From NCBI RefSeq assembly GCF_010667685.1, contig NZ_WHZW01000002.1, positions 1-64,000 on the forward strand: a DNA stretch of 64,000 bases. Direction: 5' to 3'. Below are positions 35,157-44,804 of the stretch, in pieces. The translations under genes were made by a program, and so were the position numbers. The number at the start of each line of letters is the position of its first letter. The stretch's first letter is position 1. The notes under the pieces were generated by a model that searched no databases, was not told the origin of the DNA, and worked only from the letters and a program-made list of their open reading frames with translations. This DNA is from Bifidobacterium aerophilum. GTDB taxonomy: Bacteria; Actinomycetota; Actinomycetes; Actinomycetales; Bifidobacteriaceae.

Positions 35157-36701
35157 TCAGTCGCACCTTCCCATGCGGCCCTGATAGTATCTGGTCTCCT
35201 CAAGCTCGCCGTCGATGACCTGCCGGAAATGCCGCTCATGCGCGCCCAATGCGGGCGAACCCAGATCGGAGGCATTGCGGTAGGCGGCCTGATGGTATTT
35301 GAGCCAATGGGTGATCTCCTTGCCGTCCGGCGCGTCCTTCACTTCGGTTCCCTCGTAGCCTCGGCTCCATGCCGATGATGCGTCGCCGGGAACGCACGAA
35401 CCGTCTTCTCCGACCGAGCCGGGCCGGGAAACCCCGGTCGCCGTCGCGTATCCGCGCACGGTCAGCCAATGCTCGCCGGTCGGATTCGCCGCGCCGTCCA
35501 GCGCCGCGACCAGTTCGTCATGCATCTCGATGCTCGTCACCCAGGTCTTCGATGGAATGGGATGGTTCGCGATCGGCGACCCAGCCGTCACCACATGTTC
35601 GATGGTGTATCGGTCCGCCATATCCGCCGCGATCGCGGCGGCCACGATGCCGCCCTGAGAATGCCCGATCAACGCGACCGGCTCATCGGCGCCGATGCCG
35701 GCCTGCCGCATCGCCTCGGCCACCATACGCGCGCTGTCCGCATGCATGCGCCGCTCGGGATCGTCGCTCATCAGCTCGACGTTCTGCGGCCATCCGAACG
35801 GCGAATCGGGCTGTCCGTCCGTTCCCGGTATCGTCACCAGCCAGCCGACGGTGCCGTCCGGACGACGATACTTCTGAATGGCGATCGTCGCATAGCTCAG
35901 GCCGCTGCCCAGATCCACCTTGCCGAGCCGTTCCTCGGCCAGCCGCCGCAGATGCTCCAACGACTGTGCCACGGACGAGGAGGCTCCCACCACCTCCACG
36001 TCGGTCGTCACCTCATGCACGTCCAGCACGTCGCCCTGAGCCAGATCGTTGGCGGTCCGGCTGAATCCCGAAACGAGCTCAGCCGCACGTTTCACCTCAT
36101 CGGTGCCGGTCAGCGCCGTGACCGGGTCGATGCCGCCCACCAACGTGGCCACGCCTCCCATCAAACCTTCATGCGCGCCGGCGGTGGATGTCAGTCCCCA
36201 GATCGGATTGAACCTGCCCTCGGCCAGCGATCCGCCCGCCATCCCACCGACGGCCAGCGCCGCGGCTCCGGCGGCCGTATACGTCGGATACAGCGTCGTC
36301 ACCGCCTGCACCAGTTCGTTGACCAGCCTCGTGGCCCAGGATTCGGCCTCGTCATACAGCGAATGCGCGCGGATCAGCAGTGCCGCCATGCGGTCAAGCT
36401 CGTCGCCGACGCTTTGACAGGTCCGGGCCTGATCCGAGCATCGCGCGATCAGCCGGTCGTAGGGGAGCGTCTCGTGCCCGGCCGTTCCCGAATCGGTCCG
36501 CCCCGAGGCGAGCGTCGCGCACAACGGCACGCTGAACCGCTGTTGGGCAAGCCTCAGCACCGTTGCCGACCATGCGTTCGAGGCGGCGCGCCAATCGGCC
36601 GCCGCGTCATGCAGACAACGGGCCACCCGCAGGTATTCCTCGCGGGCGGCGGCCGACATCCGCGTTCCGCCGTGGATCGTCGCCGTGACCTGCCAGCCCA
36701 T
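35157..36701 (-). CDS. Alpha/beta hydrolase with helical N-terminus, paired with a WXG100-like protein
   Basis: 514 residues. The first about 130 residues are helical and lack a signal peptide. A small Ala/Gly-rich hydrophobic patch (about 140-165) follows, then an alpha/beta-hydrolase domain with nucleophile elbow IGHSQGGIVAAAIAAD (Ser about 348) and later TAGSPIANHP. Lipase/esterase activity is expected. The ATG overlaps the stop of the upstream small WXG-type gene (TGATG). This helical-leader-plus-enzyme architecture resembles type VII (ESX-like) effectors, though no secretion genes are in the window. Confidence 0.68.
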   Translation of the reverse strand: MGWQVTATIHGGTRMSAAAREEYLRVARCLHDAAADWRAASNAWSATVLRLAQQRFSVPLCATLASGRTDSGTAGHETLPYDRLIARCSDQARTCQSVGDELDRMAALLIRAHSLYDEAESWATRLVNELVQAVTTLYPTYTAAGAAALAVGGMAGGSLAEGRFNPIWGLTSTAGAHEGLMGGVATLVGGIDPVTALTGTDEVKRAAELVSGFSRTANDLAQGDVLDVHEVTTDVEVVGASSSVAQSLEHLRRLAEERLGKVDLGSGLSYATIAIQKYRRPDGTVGWLVTIPGTDGQPDSPFGWPQNVELMSDDPERRMHADSARMVAEAMRQAGIGADEPVALIGHSQGGIVAAAIAADMADRYTIEHVVTAGSPIANHPIPSKTWVTSIEMHDELVAALDGAANPTGEHWLTVRGYATATGVSRPGSVGEDGSCVPGDASSAWSRGYEGTEVKDAPDGKEITHWLKYHQAAYRNASDLGSPALGAHERHFRQVIDGELEETRYYQGRMGRCD

Positions 36702-37054
36702 CAGCGGCCCCCGCCCCATGCGAGCCGATGCGCGGCCGCAGCCTCGTCGCGCGCGCGTCTGCCCGCGGCAAGACAGTCGTCCAGCCGTTGGCGGAACAGC
36801 GTGGCGGCATTGCCCTCCCAAGCGATGGATGACGCCGCGGTTCGTGCGGCCGCAGTCATGTCGTCGGCGCGCCGGACGGCACGCTCGTGCAGGGCGATGA
36901 GGTCACGCCCGTTCGCGACCACGGTGCGGCACGGGCAGGATGCGTTCGTCATGCCGAACGGCGCGGATGCCGAGCCGGTGGCGAACGGGGAACCCGCAGA
37001 AGACCATGACGGGGATGTTTGCAGGGCGGTGAGGCCGGTGATGTTGTCGTTCAT
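36701..37054 (-). CDS. WXG100-like small protein
   Basis: 117 residues with W79-E80-G81 between two helices (DLIALHERAVRRADDMTAAARTAASSI, then AATLFRQRLDDCLAAGRRARDEAAAAHRLA), the helical hairpin of WXG100 proteins. The N-terminal about 45 residues are Ser/Thr/Gly-rich. Overlap with the hydrolase (TGATG) implies coupled production and perhaps a complex. A role as export partner or chaperone for the hydrolase is inference. Confidence 0.62.
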   Translation of the reverse strand: MNDNITGLTALQTSPSWSSAGSPFATGSASAPFGMTNASCPCRTVVANGRDLIALHERAVRRADDMTAAARTAASSIAWEGNAATLFRQRLDDCLAAGRRARDEAAAAHRLAWGGGR

Positions 37055-37083
37055 GACCCCATTGAACGGGAGACGGGCGAAGC

Positions 37084-37169
37084 CTGTCCACCGCGAACGG
37101 GGTCTGTGGACGCAGACGCGACCCGTCGGCGTGTTGTGGATAACCGGCGGTGTGCAACGTTGTCCACAA
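37084..37169. promoter_or_regulatory. Cluster of DnaA-box-like sequences
   Basis: Two strong matches, TTGTGGATAA (37134-37143, i.e. TTATCCACAA reversed) and TTGTCCACAA (37160-37169), and two weaker ones, CTGTCCACC (37084-37092) and CTGTGGACG (37104-37112), within 86 bases. The strong pair also forms a 10-bp stem (37131-37140 and 37163-37172), so a terminator of an upstream transcript is an alternative. Confidence 0.45.
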
Positions 37170-37200
37170 CACGGTTCCGATCACCTTCGATCGACTCCGG

Positions 37201-37881
37201 TCACCACGGCTTGGACGTGTTGCCGGTGTTGTTGGTCGTTTCCGACTGCGATTCGTCGGTGGTCGTGCTTTCGGACTGCGCCGGCGTCGACTGCTCGTTG
37301 GCCTTGAGCAGCTCCTCGACCTGCTTGCGCTGCTCCTCGGTCAGCCCGCCGTCCTGCGACGTGCCGGAACCCTCGGAGGAGCTGCCGTCCGATGACTGGG
37401 ACGATTCGGCGTTCGACGAAGACGAGGACGACGAGCCTTCCTCCTGCTCGCTCAGCCGCAGCCGGACCAGTTGCGACAGCTTGTCCGACACCCGCGCGTT
37501 CGTGTCGATCGCCTTGCGGATCTGCGGCAGCAACGCCGCGCCGGCCGCCGCCGCGTCGTCGAACTGCGCATCGGTCTGCTCCTGCAACGTGCTCAGCCTG
37601 TTGTAGTCCGGCGTGTCGGAGGAGGCTTCGGCGATGTTGCTCGACAGGCTTTGCGTCGCCTGGTTGAACGTGGACACCGCGCGCAGGTTCACCCACGCCA
37701 CCACGCCCACGGCGATGGCCAGGGCCGCCATCACGCCGAGTACGACGCGTACCGCCAGACCGGCACGGGCGCCGCCTCGCGCGGACCCGGCCCGCACACG
37801 CAAACGATCATCCTCCGCACGCCTCGCACGGCTCCCATGTCGTCCGTCCACGGCGGCATCGCGAGTGTCATGTCTGCCCAT
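37201..37881 (-). CDS. Membrane-anchored protein of the MoxR/VWA operon (DUF6466-like)
   Basis: 226 residues from the ATG with AAGGAG 6 bases upstream. An alternative ATG nine codons earlier overlaps the VWA gene's stop. A basic cytoplasmic start is followed by one membrane helix (about 40-62, LAVRVVLGVMAALAIAVGVVAWV), a helical extracellular segment (about 63-145) and a Ser-rich low-complexity stretch with Glu/Gln (about 148-226). The six-gene operon is ordered MoxR, DUF58, small membrane protein, VWA, VWA, this. Function unknown; envelope-associated. Confidence 0.7.
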   Translation of the reverse strand: MGRHDTRDAAVDGRHGSRARRAEDDRLRVRAGSARGGARAGLAVRVVLGVMAALAIAVGVVAWVNLRAVSTFNQATQSLSSNIAEASSDTPDYNRLSTLQEQTDAQFDDAAAAGAALLPQIRKAIDTNARVSDKLSQLVRLRLSEQEEGSSSSSSSNAESSQSSDGSSSEGSGTSQDGGLTEEQRKQVEELLKANEQSTPAQSESTTTDESQSETTNNTGNTSKPW

Positions 37882-37904
37882 CGCACGCTCCTTACCATCG
37901 TCCG

Positions 37905-38972
37905 TCATATCATCCGCCTCGACAGCGCGATCCACGATCCCAGTTCCCACGTGAGCAGCGCCAGCGCGAGGATCGCCAGCGGCCAGACCACCGGCGTCGT
38001 CCGCGTGCGCTCCTTCACCGTCGAACGCACCTGCCATTGCGAGGACCGTTCCTTCGACACCCCGTCGGCCATCGTCGTTCCCGCGTTCACGGCCAGATAC
38101 GTGCCGCTGATCTCGTCCGCGATGGCGCGCAGGTTGTCCTCGTCCATCTTGGAGATGCCCGGCTTGCCGGTGTCCGGATCGGTCACCCACGAGCCGTCCT
38201 GCGCCTGCGCGCCGCCGACGCCGTCGCGTATGACCGGGATCTTGCCGCCCTGCGTCGAACCGACGCCGACCGTGAACCCGTCGCTCAGATACCGGCGCAG
38301 CGTCGAATACGAGCGGCGCGTGGTCGTGCCGGTCTCCTCGCCGTCGGTGATTACGTACAGGATGATCGCATCGTCCGGCCTTGATTCGCGGATCGACTTG
38401 AGGTTCACCAGCAGCTGGTCGAGCGGCGCGTCCAGGGTGGATCCGCCCGACACGCTCGTCGCCTCGGGGGTGAGCGTGCTCGCCCAATTGTCGATCGCCC
38501 GCGCATCCGGCGTCAACGGCACGTCCACCGTGCCCGACGCTCCGAACCGCATCGCCATGAAACTCGCGTCCGGATACAGCGAAGTGATATCGGCCACGGC
38601 CTGTTTCGCCGCGTCAAGCCGGCTGATCGTCTTGTCGGAACCGTAATGCGCGTCCGACACGGCCATCGAACCGGTCACGTCGACTGCGACCACCACGTCG
38701 GTCGCGTTCACCGCCTGACTGGTCGTCGACGAGACGACGCTCGGCGTGAGCGTCATGACCGCCAACGTCGCGCACAGCAGCACGCGGCGCACGCATGCCC
38801 CGGTCGTCTCGTCACTGGACCCGTCATGCGAACGCCGCACATGCAGCACAACTTCCGCCACGGCGAGCGCCAGCATTACGGCGGCCACCGCAAGTCCGGC
38901 CGGCCAGCCCAAGGCGGGGGAGAAGGTCAGGTTCGTCAGCGTCGCCAGCAACGTCGTCATCATGTCGTTCAT
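37905..38972 (-). CDS. Membrane VWA-domain protein (BatA/BatB-like)
   Basis: 355 residues. Two N-terminal helices (about 20-40 and 60-80), a von Willebrand A domain (about 85-320) with the metal-binding motif DVTGSMAVSD (Thr in place of the usual Ser), and a C-terminal helix (about 330-350). VWA proteins are partners of MoxR ATPases in protein assembly or chaperoning at the membrane. ATG at 38972 has GGAGG upstream and overlaps the previous VWA gene's stop (ATGA). Confidence 0.85.
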   Translation of the reverse strand: MNDMMTTLLATLTNLTFSPALGWPAGLAVAAVMLALAVAEVVLHVRRSHDGSSDETTGACVRRVLLCATLAVMTLTPSVVSSTTSQAVNATDVVVAVDVTGSMAVSDAHYGSDKTISRLDAAKQAVADITSLYPDASFMAMRFGASGTVDVPLTPDARAIDNWASTLTPEATSVSGGSTLDAPLDQLLVNLKSIRESRPDDAIILYVITDGEETGTTTRRSYSTLRRYLSDGFTVGVGSTQGGKIPVIRDGVGGAQAQDGSWVTDPDTGKPGISKMDEDNLRAIADEISGTYLAVNAGTTMADGVSKERSSQWQVRSTVKERTRTTPVVWPLAILALALLTWELGSWIALSRRMI

Positions 38973-40054
38973 CGGCGCAGCCTCCAAGCCGTGACCATCC
39001 ATCCGACCGCCAGCACGACCAGTGCAAGCGTCCACCAGCCGGGCGTGTCCGTCACGGCGGCCTTGCTGTCCCGCTGGCTGGCGGCCTGACGACGGGCGTC
39101 GATCTCGCGTACGAGCTGGTTCACGCTCGCGCCGTTCGACTGGGTGAGGAATAGGCCCCCATGCGTTTCGATCTGGTTCTTCATGTCGGTGGTCGTCTCG
39201 TCCGACTCGCTCGAACGCGGCCCGGAGAACAGGCCGTCCACCGTGATGCCCGCCTTGGAGACAAGATCGAGCGCCTCGGTGAGCGTGTAGGTGGTATCAC
39301 CGGAGACGACGTTGTCGGTCGCCAGCACGATCGACGCGGCGCGCTGGCGTTTCGTGTTCTCTCCCGACGGCGTGCCGTAGGCGAATCCGGGCAGCATCGC
39401 CGCGCAGCTGACCACGCCGTCGCCGATCAGCGACGTCGCGTTCGTGCGGTTCTGGGTGCCTTCCAGCCAGTCGGAGATCTTCTGGTACTGTTCGTCGCTC
39501 ATCTTGTCGATGTCGTCCTGCGTTTCGACGCCCTTGAGGATCTCGGCCGCGGACTTGAGCTGTCCGGTGACCAGATCATAGTCGTCGGTCAGAGGGAACA
39601 CCGTGCGCGACGTGGAGTTGAAGATGCTCAATCCGATACGTTCGCCCTGAAAGTTCGACACGAGGTTCAGATACGTTTCGATGACCTCGCGGTCGTACGG
39701 CAGGGTCGAGCCGGACACGTCGAGGCACAGGACGATGTCGCGGCGGCTGGCTCGCTCCTCGCTCACATCCACGGTGGACGGACGGGCGATCAGCGTCACC
39801 GCAAGGATCGTCGCCGCCGCAAGCAGCGCCACGGCGACGCGGTTCCACGCACGCCACCGGCGCAGCAGTTTCGCCGCGTGCTCGGTCGCCAGATCGTCGT
39901 CCAGCGAGAACACGGGAGCCTCGTCCGGAGTCGCCGCCCGCCCCGACCGGCCGGCGCCGGACAGCACCGCTACAAGAATGATGACGGCCAGCGCCGCCAG
40001 CACGCCGGCCAGCGCGGCCCATGGCCACTGCCATGCAAGGGTCGCCGTATGCAT
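38969..40054 (-). CDS. Membrane VWA-domain protein (BatA-like)
   Basis: 361 residues. Two N-terminal helices (about 10-33 and 65-85) precede a VWA domain with an intact MIDAS (LCLDVSGSTLPYD); a C-terminal helix (about 335-355) follows. ATG at 40054 is preceded by AAAGGTGG and overlaps the upstream gene's stop (TGATG). With its neighbour it forms the tandem VWA pair typical of MoxR operons; their ligand is not known. Confidence 0.86.
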   Translation of the reverse strand: MHTATLAWQWPWAALAGVLAALAVIILVAVLSGAGRSGRAATPDEAPVFSLDDDLATEHAAKLLRRWRAWNRVAVALLAAATILAVTLIARPSTVDVSEERASRRDIVLCLDVSGSTLPYDREVIETYLNLVSNFQGERIGLSIFNSTSRTVFPLTDDYDLVTGQLKSAAEILKGVETQDDIDKMSDEQYQKISDWLEGTQNRTNATSLIGDGVVSCAAMLPGFAYGTPSGENTKRQRAASIVLATDNVVSGDTTYTLTEALDLVSKAGITVDGLFSGPRSSESDETTTDMKNQIETHGGLFLTQSNGASVNQLVREIDARRQAASQRDSKAAVTDTPGWWTLALVVLAVGWMVTAWRLRR

Positions 40055-40641
40055 CAGCGCCACCTTTCGATCAGATTCGTCACCCATCCGGCCGCCTCGT
40101 CGACGTCCACCGCGCCGGCATGGCGGTTCATCGCGGCATCGGCGAATTCTGGAGGATACAAGGCGGCGATGGTCTGCTTGAGCAGGTCGAGGCTGTGCCT
40201 GTTGCCGCTGGTGCGTGGCATCACGGTCAGATCACGCAGCGTGCTCGCGCTCATGTCCTCGCCGCTCGCCTCGCCGGCGAACCGGCGGGCCACGTCGGCG
40301 AGCTCGACGAACGCCTCCTCGCGCGACAGCGAACCGGCATGATTCCGACGCACGATATCGGCCACGGCGTCGCGCCAGCGTTCCAGCGCATTGCCGTCGA
40401 CATGGACGCCGCGGCGGGCCGGTTTCGCACCCGTGCGACGCGGCTTCGACAATACGACGATCGCCGCGACCAGCACGACGGCCAGCGCAAGGCATGCGAC
40501 GATGAGCGCGACCAGCGGCGTCGTCAGATCGATGGGGCCGACCGGCACGAGATCGCCCACCTCGTCCGCGACGGTTCGGGCCGCGACGGCGAGCGTGACG
40601 GCGGCAAACGAAGTGCCGGTCAACGGCAGGGCAACCATCAT
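40054..40641 (-). CDS. Small membrane protein of the MoxR operon (DUF4381-like)
   Basis: 195 residues. A membrane helix (about 41-63, PLVALIVACLALAVVLVAAIVVL) is followed by a helical cytoplasmic domain (about 80-195, ALERWRDAVADIVRR ... LLKQTIAALYPPEFA). Size and place between DUF58 and VWA genes match the DUF4381/BatD-associated proteins of such operons. Overlaps on both sides by 1-4 bases. Confidence 0.72.
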   Translation of the reverse strand: MMVALPLTGTSFAAVTLAVAARTVADEVGDLVPVGPIDLTTPLVALIVACLALAVVLVAAIVVLSKPRRTGAKPARRGVHVDGNALERWRDAVADIVRRNHAGSLSREEAFVELADVARRFAGEASGEDMSASTLRDLTVMPRTSGNRHSLDLLKQTIAALYPPEFADAAMNRHAGAVDVDEAAGWVTNLIERWR

Positions 40642-41573
40642 CGCGCACCTCCCGAACGGATCTGATTGAATGCCGGCGACACGCTCGCCAACGACACGAG
40701 CCGCACGAACTCGTCGAACATCGCCTCGCTCGACGCCGCGCGGATCAGCCGGGAGCCGCAGCGCGTCAGTTCGCGGCGCAGGGCCTCCGCCACGAACCCG
40801 CGATGCACGTCCACCTGCTCGGCGGACTTGCGGGACCTGAGGAACGCCGGCACGTACCGTCCGCTCACGCCGTCCGTGACGGCCGCATCGCGGGCCGCGA
40901 ACGGGTTGAGCGTCGCCACGTCGATCAGCACGACCGGATGCGTGCGGGCGATGCGCCCGATCGCCGCGACATGACGGTCGCGCAGCGCATGCTCGTCGGT
41001 CGCCAGCACGATCAGCGCGTCACGGTCGCGGATGCGCCGCGCATAGTCGAGCAGCGCGTCGATGTTGCGTCCTTGGGACCAGTCGCGGTCCAACGCCTCG
41101 TCCAGCGTGCGTTCGAACTGGCTGAACCCGCCGTGGAACGGCACGCGCGTGATGCTCGACGCGTCGCCGAACACCAGCGAGATATCGTCCGATCGACGCA
41201 ACGACAGCGCGGCGAACATGCGCAACGCGTTCGCGGCTACCTGCCACGCTCGCTCGCCGCGTTCGCACGCGCCGGTCATCTCGCGGCTCACGTCCAGCAG
41301 CAGCCAGACCCGGCTCGTGACGCGACGCTCGCGCTGGACCACCATCGGACGGCCCTGACGGGCGCTGGCACGCCAATCGATCAGACGCGCCTCGTCGCCC
41401 GGCTCATACGCCCGGATGTCCATCACGTCATCGCTGCCGCCGCGGCGGGCCGACGCATGCTCCCCTTCAAGGATGCCCAGCGCCTTGCGCACCGTCGGCA
41501 GGCTCAGCGACGCACCCAACGCCTCGATCCGCGCACGGACCGGATCGTCGGCTGCTGCGAAGCGGTCGATCAT
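40638..41573 (-). CDS. DUF58-domain protein
   Basis: 311 residues. The DUF58 core signature DIRAYEPGDEARLIDWRASAR is at about 52-72, followed by a VWA-like fold (VWLLLDVSREMTG). No membrane helices. DUF58 proteins are constant neighbours of MoxR ATPases and are thought to be adaptor or substrate proteins. Start overlaps the moxR stop (ATGA). The next start is inside its stop. Confidence 0.86.
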   Translation of the reverse strand: MIDRFAAADDPVRARIEALGASLSLPTVRKALGILEGEHASARRGGSDDVMDIRAYEPGDEARLIDWRASARQGRPMVVQRERRVTSRVWLLLDVSREMTGACERGERAWQVAANALRMFAALSLRRSDDISLVFGDASSITRVPFHGGFSQFERTLDEALDRDWSQGRNIDALLDYARRIRDRDALIVLATDEHALRDRHVAAIGRIARTHPVVLIDVATLNPFAARDAAVTDGVSGRYVPAFLRSRKSAEQVDVHRGFVAEALRRELTRCGSRLIRAASSEAMFDEFVRLVSLASVSPAFNQIRSGGAR

Positions 41574-42679
41574 GGGACCGGAACCGCCTTGACGATCGAA
41601 TCGACCACCTGGTCGGCGGTCACGCCGTCGGCCAGCGCCTCGAACGTGAGCATGATGCGATGACGCATTACCTCGGGCACGAACGCCTTGATGTCCTCGG
41701 GCACCACGTAGTCGCGTCCGGACAGCAGCGCGTTCGCCTGGCCGATGCGCACGAGCGCGATCGAGGCGCGCGGGCTGGCGCCCAGGCGCACCAGCTGCGA
41801 CAGTCCCTTGACCGGATGCGTGCCGGCGCCGCGCGAGGTCGCGGCCAGATCGACCGCGTACCGCATGATCGCGTCGGACACGTGCACGCGGCGGGCCGAC
41901 GCGCGCAGGAACTCCACGTCGCGGATCGACACCACGTCGGGATTGGGTGCGTTCGGGTCGAGCGTGTCCGAACCGCGGCGGGTCAGCATCGCCAGCATGC
42001 GCGCCTCCTCGTCGGCGCTCGGATAGGTCATCACCGCCTTCATCATGAAACGGTCCATCTGCGCCTCGGGCAGGTTGAACGTGCCCTCCTCCTCGATGGG
42101 GTTCTGCGTGGCGATCACCATGAACGGCTTCGGCAGGGCGATGCGCTCGCCGCCGATCGTGGTCGCCCCTTCGGCCATCGCCTCGAGCATGGCCGACTGC
42201 GTCTTCGCGTTGGAACGGTTGATCTCGTCGAGCAGCACGAAATTCGCGTGGATCGGGCCGATCTGCGTGGTGAACCGCTGCGAGGCGAAATCGAACACCT
42301 GCGTGCCCACCAGGTCGGACGGCATGAGGTCCGGCGTGCACTGCACGCGTTTGAACGTGCCCGACACCGAAGTGGCCAGCGTCTGCGCGGCCGTGGTCTT
42401 CGCCAGGCCGGGCACCGATTCGATGAGGATATGGCCGCCCGCCGTCAGCGTGACGATCAGGGATTCGCGCAGGTTGTCCTGTCCGATCAGGGTCGAGGCG
42501 AACCGCGAGCGGATGCGGTCGGCGAGCTGTCGCGCACGCGCCACGTCGTCCGGGGTCAGGCCGGCGGTCGCCGTCGGCTGGGGGACGGGAACGGTCATCG
42601 CCGGGGCCGGCATGGGCGATGCGGACGCGGGCTGCGGCGGAACATTCGATTGGAACGGAAACAAAGGCATGGATTCCAC
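41570..42679 (-). CDS. MoxR-family AAA+ ATPase
   Basis: 369 residues. A Pro/Ala-rich leader (about 1-45) precedes the AAA+ domain: Walker A SVPGLAKTT, Walker B NFVLLDEINRSNAKTQ, sensor motif IATQNPIEEEGTF and a C-terminal lid. MoxR ATPases act as chaperone-like motors with VWA and DUF58 partners, all of which follow. The GTG at 42679 has AAGG 5 bases upstream; the ATG three codons later is an alternative. Confidence 0.9.
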   Translation of the reverse strand: MESMPLFPFQSNVPPQPASASPMPAPAMTVPVPQPTATAGLTPDDVARARQLADRIRSRFASTLIGQDNLRESLIVTLTAGGHILIESVPGLAKTTAAQTLATSVSGTFKRVQCTPDLMPSDLVGTQVFDFASQRFTTQIGPIHANFVLLDEINRSNAKTQSAMLEAMAEGATTIGGERIALPKPFMVIATQNPIEEEGTFNLPEAQMDRFMMKAVMTYPSADEEARMLAMLTRRGSDTLDPNAPNPDVVSIRDVEFLRASARRVHVSDAIMRYAVDLAATSRGAGTHPVKGLSQLVRLGASPRASIALVRIGQANALLSGRDYVVPEDIKAFVPEVMRHRIMLTFEALADGVTADQVVDSIVKAVPVP

Positions 42680-42799
42680 TGTAACCTTGCACCGCGATCT
42701 CGGGGCCGGCTGAGGCCTGCTCTTACGCTTGCCGCGATAGATCCGCGCGGAATCCGCACAGGTCCGGGGAGAGGGGGCGTGGGCTCGTCACGGCAACGA

Positions 42800-42829
42800 A
42801 AAAGGGTCTTCCCCGGAGGAAAGACCCTT
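42800..42829 (-). terminator. Intrinsic terminator of ilvD
   Basis: AAGGGTCTT and AAGACCCTT arms around CCCCGGAGGA; on the minus strand the stem is followed by TTTTTC. It lies 44 bases after the ilvD stop. Confidence 0.88.
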
Positions 42830-42872
42830 GCGGCGTCACGGTTTCATGCCCCGTGACGGACGGAAACCGCTA

Positions 42873-44735
42873 TCAGGCGAGGCCGGAGAGCTTGTTGATA
42901 AGCTCCGGATCTCGCGTGGCTCCCTTGTCGGCGGAACGCGCGAAGGCGGCGTACGCCTTGAGCGCCTGCGACACCTTGCGGTCGCGGTGCGCCACGTAGC
43001 CGTCGCCGGCCTCAAGCTCGGCACGACGCTCGGCCAGCTGCTCGTCGGTCAGCTCCACGTTCACGGAACGGTTCTCGATGTCGATGTTGATGATGTCGCC
43101 GTTCTTGATGAGCGCGATCGGGCCCTTGTTCGCCGCCTCGGGAGCGATGTGGCCGATCGCCAGACCCGAGGAGCCGCCGGAGTAGCGGCCGTCGGTCAGC
43201 ATGGCGACCTGCTTGCCGATGCCCTTGCCCTTGACGAAGGAGGTCGGGTACAGCATCTCCTGCATGCCCGGGCCGCCCTTCGGACCCTCGTAGCGGATCA
43301 CCAGCGCCATGCCCGGCTTCAGGGTGTCGTTGAGGATGACCTCGATGGCCTGCTCCTGCGATTCGACGACCAGCGCCGGTCCGCGGAACTTCCAGATCTC
43401 CTGCGGCACGCCGGCGGTCTTCACCACGCAGCCGTCGGGCGCGAGGTTGCCGCGCAGCACGGCCAGACCACCCTCGTGGATCTCCGGGTGGTCGATGTCG
43501 TGGATCGCGCCGTTCACGCGGTCGGTGTCGAGCGAATCGAACAGCGTCTCATGCGTCCATGGTTCCGGCGACGTGATGTGGCCCGGAGCCGCATGGTACA
43601 TGGTCTTGGCCTCTTCGGTGCAGGTCGGGCGCATGATGTCCCAATCGTCCAGCTTGGCCTCAAGCGACGGGTAGTCGACCGAATGCACGTCGCGGTGCAG
43701 CTTGCCGGCGCGATCCAGCTCGCCGAGGATGCCGGTGATGCCGCCCGCGCGGTGCACGTCGGAGATCTCCCACTTGCCGGACGGGGAAGCCTTGCAGATG
43801 CACGGCACGGTGTGCGAGATGCGCTCGATGTCGTCCAGCGTGAAGTCCACGTCGGCCGACTGCGCCATCGCGAGGATGTGCAGCACGGTGTTCGTGGAGC
43901 CGCCCATCGCGACGTCCATCGTCATCGCGTTCTCGAACGCGTGCTTGGTCGCGATCGAACGCGGCAGCACGGAATCGTCGTCTTCCTTGTAGTAGCGGTT
44001 CGCGATGTGCACGATCTCGCGCGCGGCCTTGCGGAACAGCTCCTTGCGGAAGCCGTGCGAGGCCAGGATCGTGCCGTTGCCCGGCAGGGCCAGGCCGATC
44101 GCCTCGGTCAGGCAGTTCATCGAGTTCGCGGTGAACATGCCGGCGCACGAGCCGCAGGTCGGGCACACGGTCTTCTCGTAGTTGAGCAGGTCCTCCTCCG
44201 AGATGTTGTCGTCGGCGGACGCGTACATCACGGAGATCAGGTCGGTGTTCTTCTTGACGGTGCCGTCGGCGAGCACCGTGGTGCCGGCCTCCATCGGGCC
44301 GCCGGAGACGAAGATCGTCGGGATGTTCAGGCGCAGCGCGGCCATGAGCATGCCCGGCACGACTTTGTCGCAGTTCGGGATGCAGATCAGCGCGTCGGCG
44401 CAGTGCGCGTTCACCTGGTATTCGACCGTGTCGGCGATGATGTCACGGCTCGGCAGGGAGTACAGCATGCCGGTGTGGCCCATCGCGATGCCGTCGTCCA
44501 CGGCCATCGTGTTGAACTCGCGCGGGATGCCGCCCGCCTCCTTGATCGCCTCGGAGACGATGCGGCCGACCTTGTTGAGGTGCACATGGCCGGGAAGGAA
44601 CTCGTCGAACGAGTTGGCGATGGCGATAATCGGCTTGCCGAAATCCTTGCCGTCGACGCCGGCGGCACGGTAGAGGGCTCGGGCGCCCGCGAATACGCGC
44701 CCATTCATCAGTTTCGCGGATCTCATTTCTGCCAT
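42873..44735 (-). CDS. ilvD: Dihydroxy-acid dehydratase
   Basis: 620 residues. Dehydrates 2,3-dihydroxyisovalerate and its homologue in valine/isoleucine synthesis. Iron-sulfur ligands are in [16 protein letters not shown] and IPNCDKV; the catalytic C-terminal motif [19 protein letters not shown] is present. ATG at 44735 ([12 protein letters not shown]) was chosen over a TTG four codons upstream. Monocistronic, with its own terminator. Confidence 0.95.
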   Translation of the reverse strand: MAEMRSAKLMNGRVFAGARALYRAAGVDGKDFGKPIIAIANSFDEFLPGHVHLNKVGRIVSEAIKEAGGIPREFNTMAVDDGIAMGHTGMLYSLPSRDIIADTVEYQVNAHCADALICIPNCDKVVPGMLMAALRLNIPTIFVSGGPMEAGTTVLADGTVKKNTDLISVMYASADDNISEEDLLNYEKTVCPTCGSCAGMFTANSMNCLTEAIGLALPGNGTILASHGFRKELFRKAAREIVHIANRYYKEDDDSVLPRSIATKHAFENAMTMDVAMGGSTNTVLHILAMAQSADVDFTLDDIERISHTVPCICKASPSGKWEISDVHRAGGITGILGELDRAGKLHRDVHSVDYPSLEAKLDDWDIMRPTCTEEAKTMYHAAPGHITSPEPWTHETLFDSLDTDRVNGAIHDIDHPEIHEGGLAVLRGNLAPDGCVVKTAGVPQEIWKFRGPALVVESQEQAIEVILNDTLKPGMALVIRYEGPKGGPGMQEMLYPTSFVKGKGIGKQVAMLTDGRYSGGSSGLAIGHIAPEAANKGPIALIKNGDIINIDIENRSVNVELTDEQLAERRAELEAGDGYVAHRDRKVSQALKAYAAFARSADKGATRDPELINKLSGLA

Positions 44736-44751
44736 GGCTCTATTCAAGCCC

Positions 44752-44776
44752 TTTATAGAGACACGCGTGTTGTCAA
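44752..44776 (-). promoter_or_regulatory. Possible promoter/operator of ilvD
   Basis: On the minus strand TTGACA (44771-44776) precedes TATAAA (44752-44757), but the 13-base spacer is short. The perfect palindrome ACACGCGTGT (44761-44770) sits between them and might be an operator. Confidence 0.35.
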
Positions 44777-44804
44777 TAGTCGGATAGTGGAATTCACACA
44801 GCGT

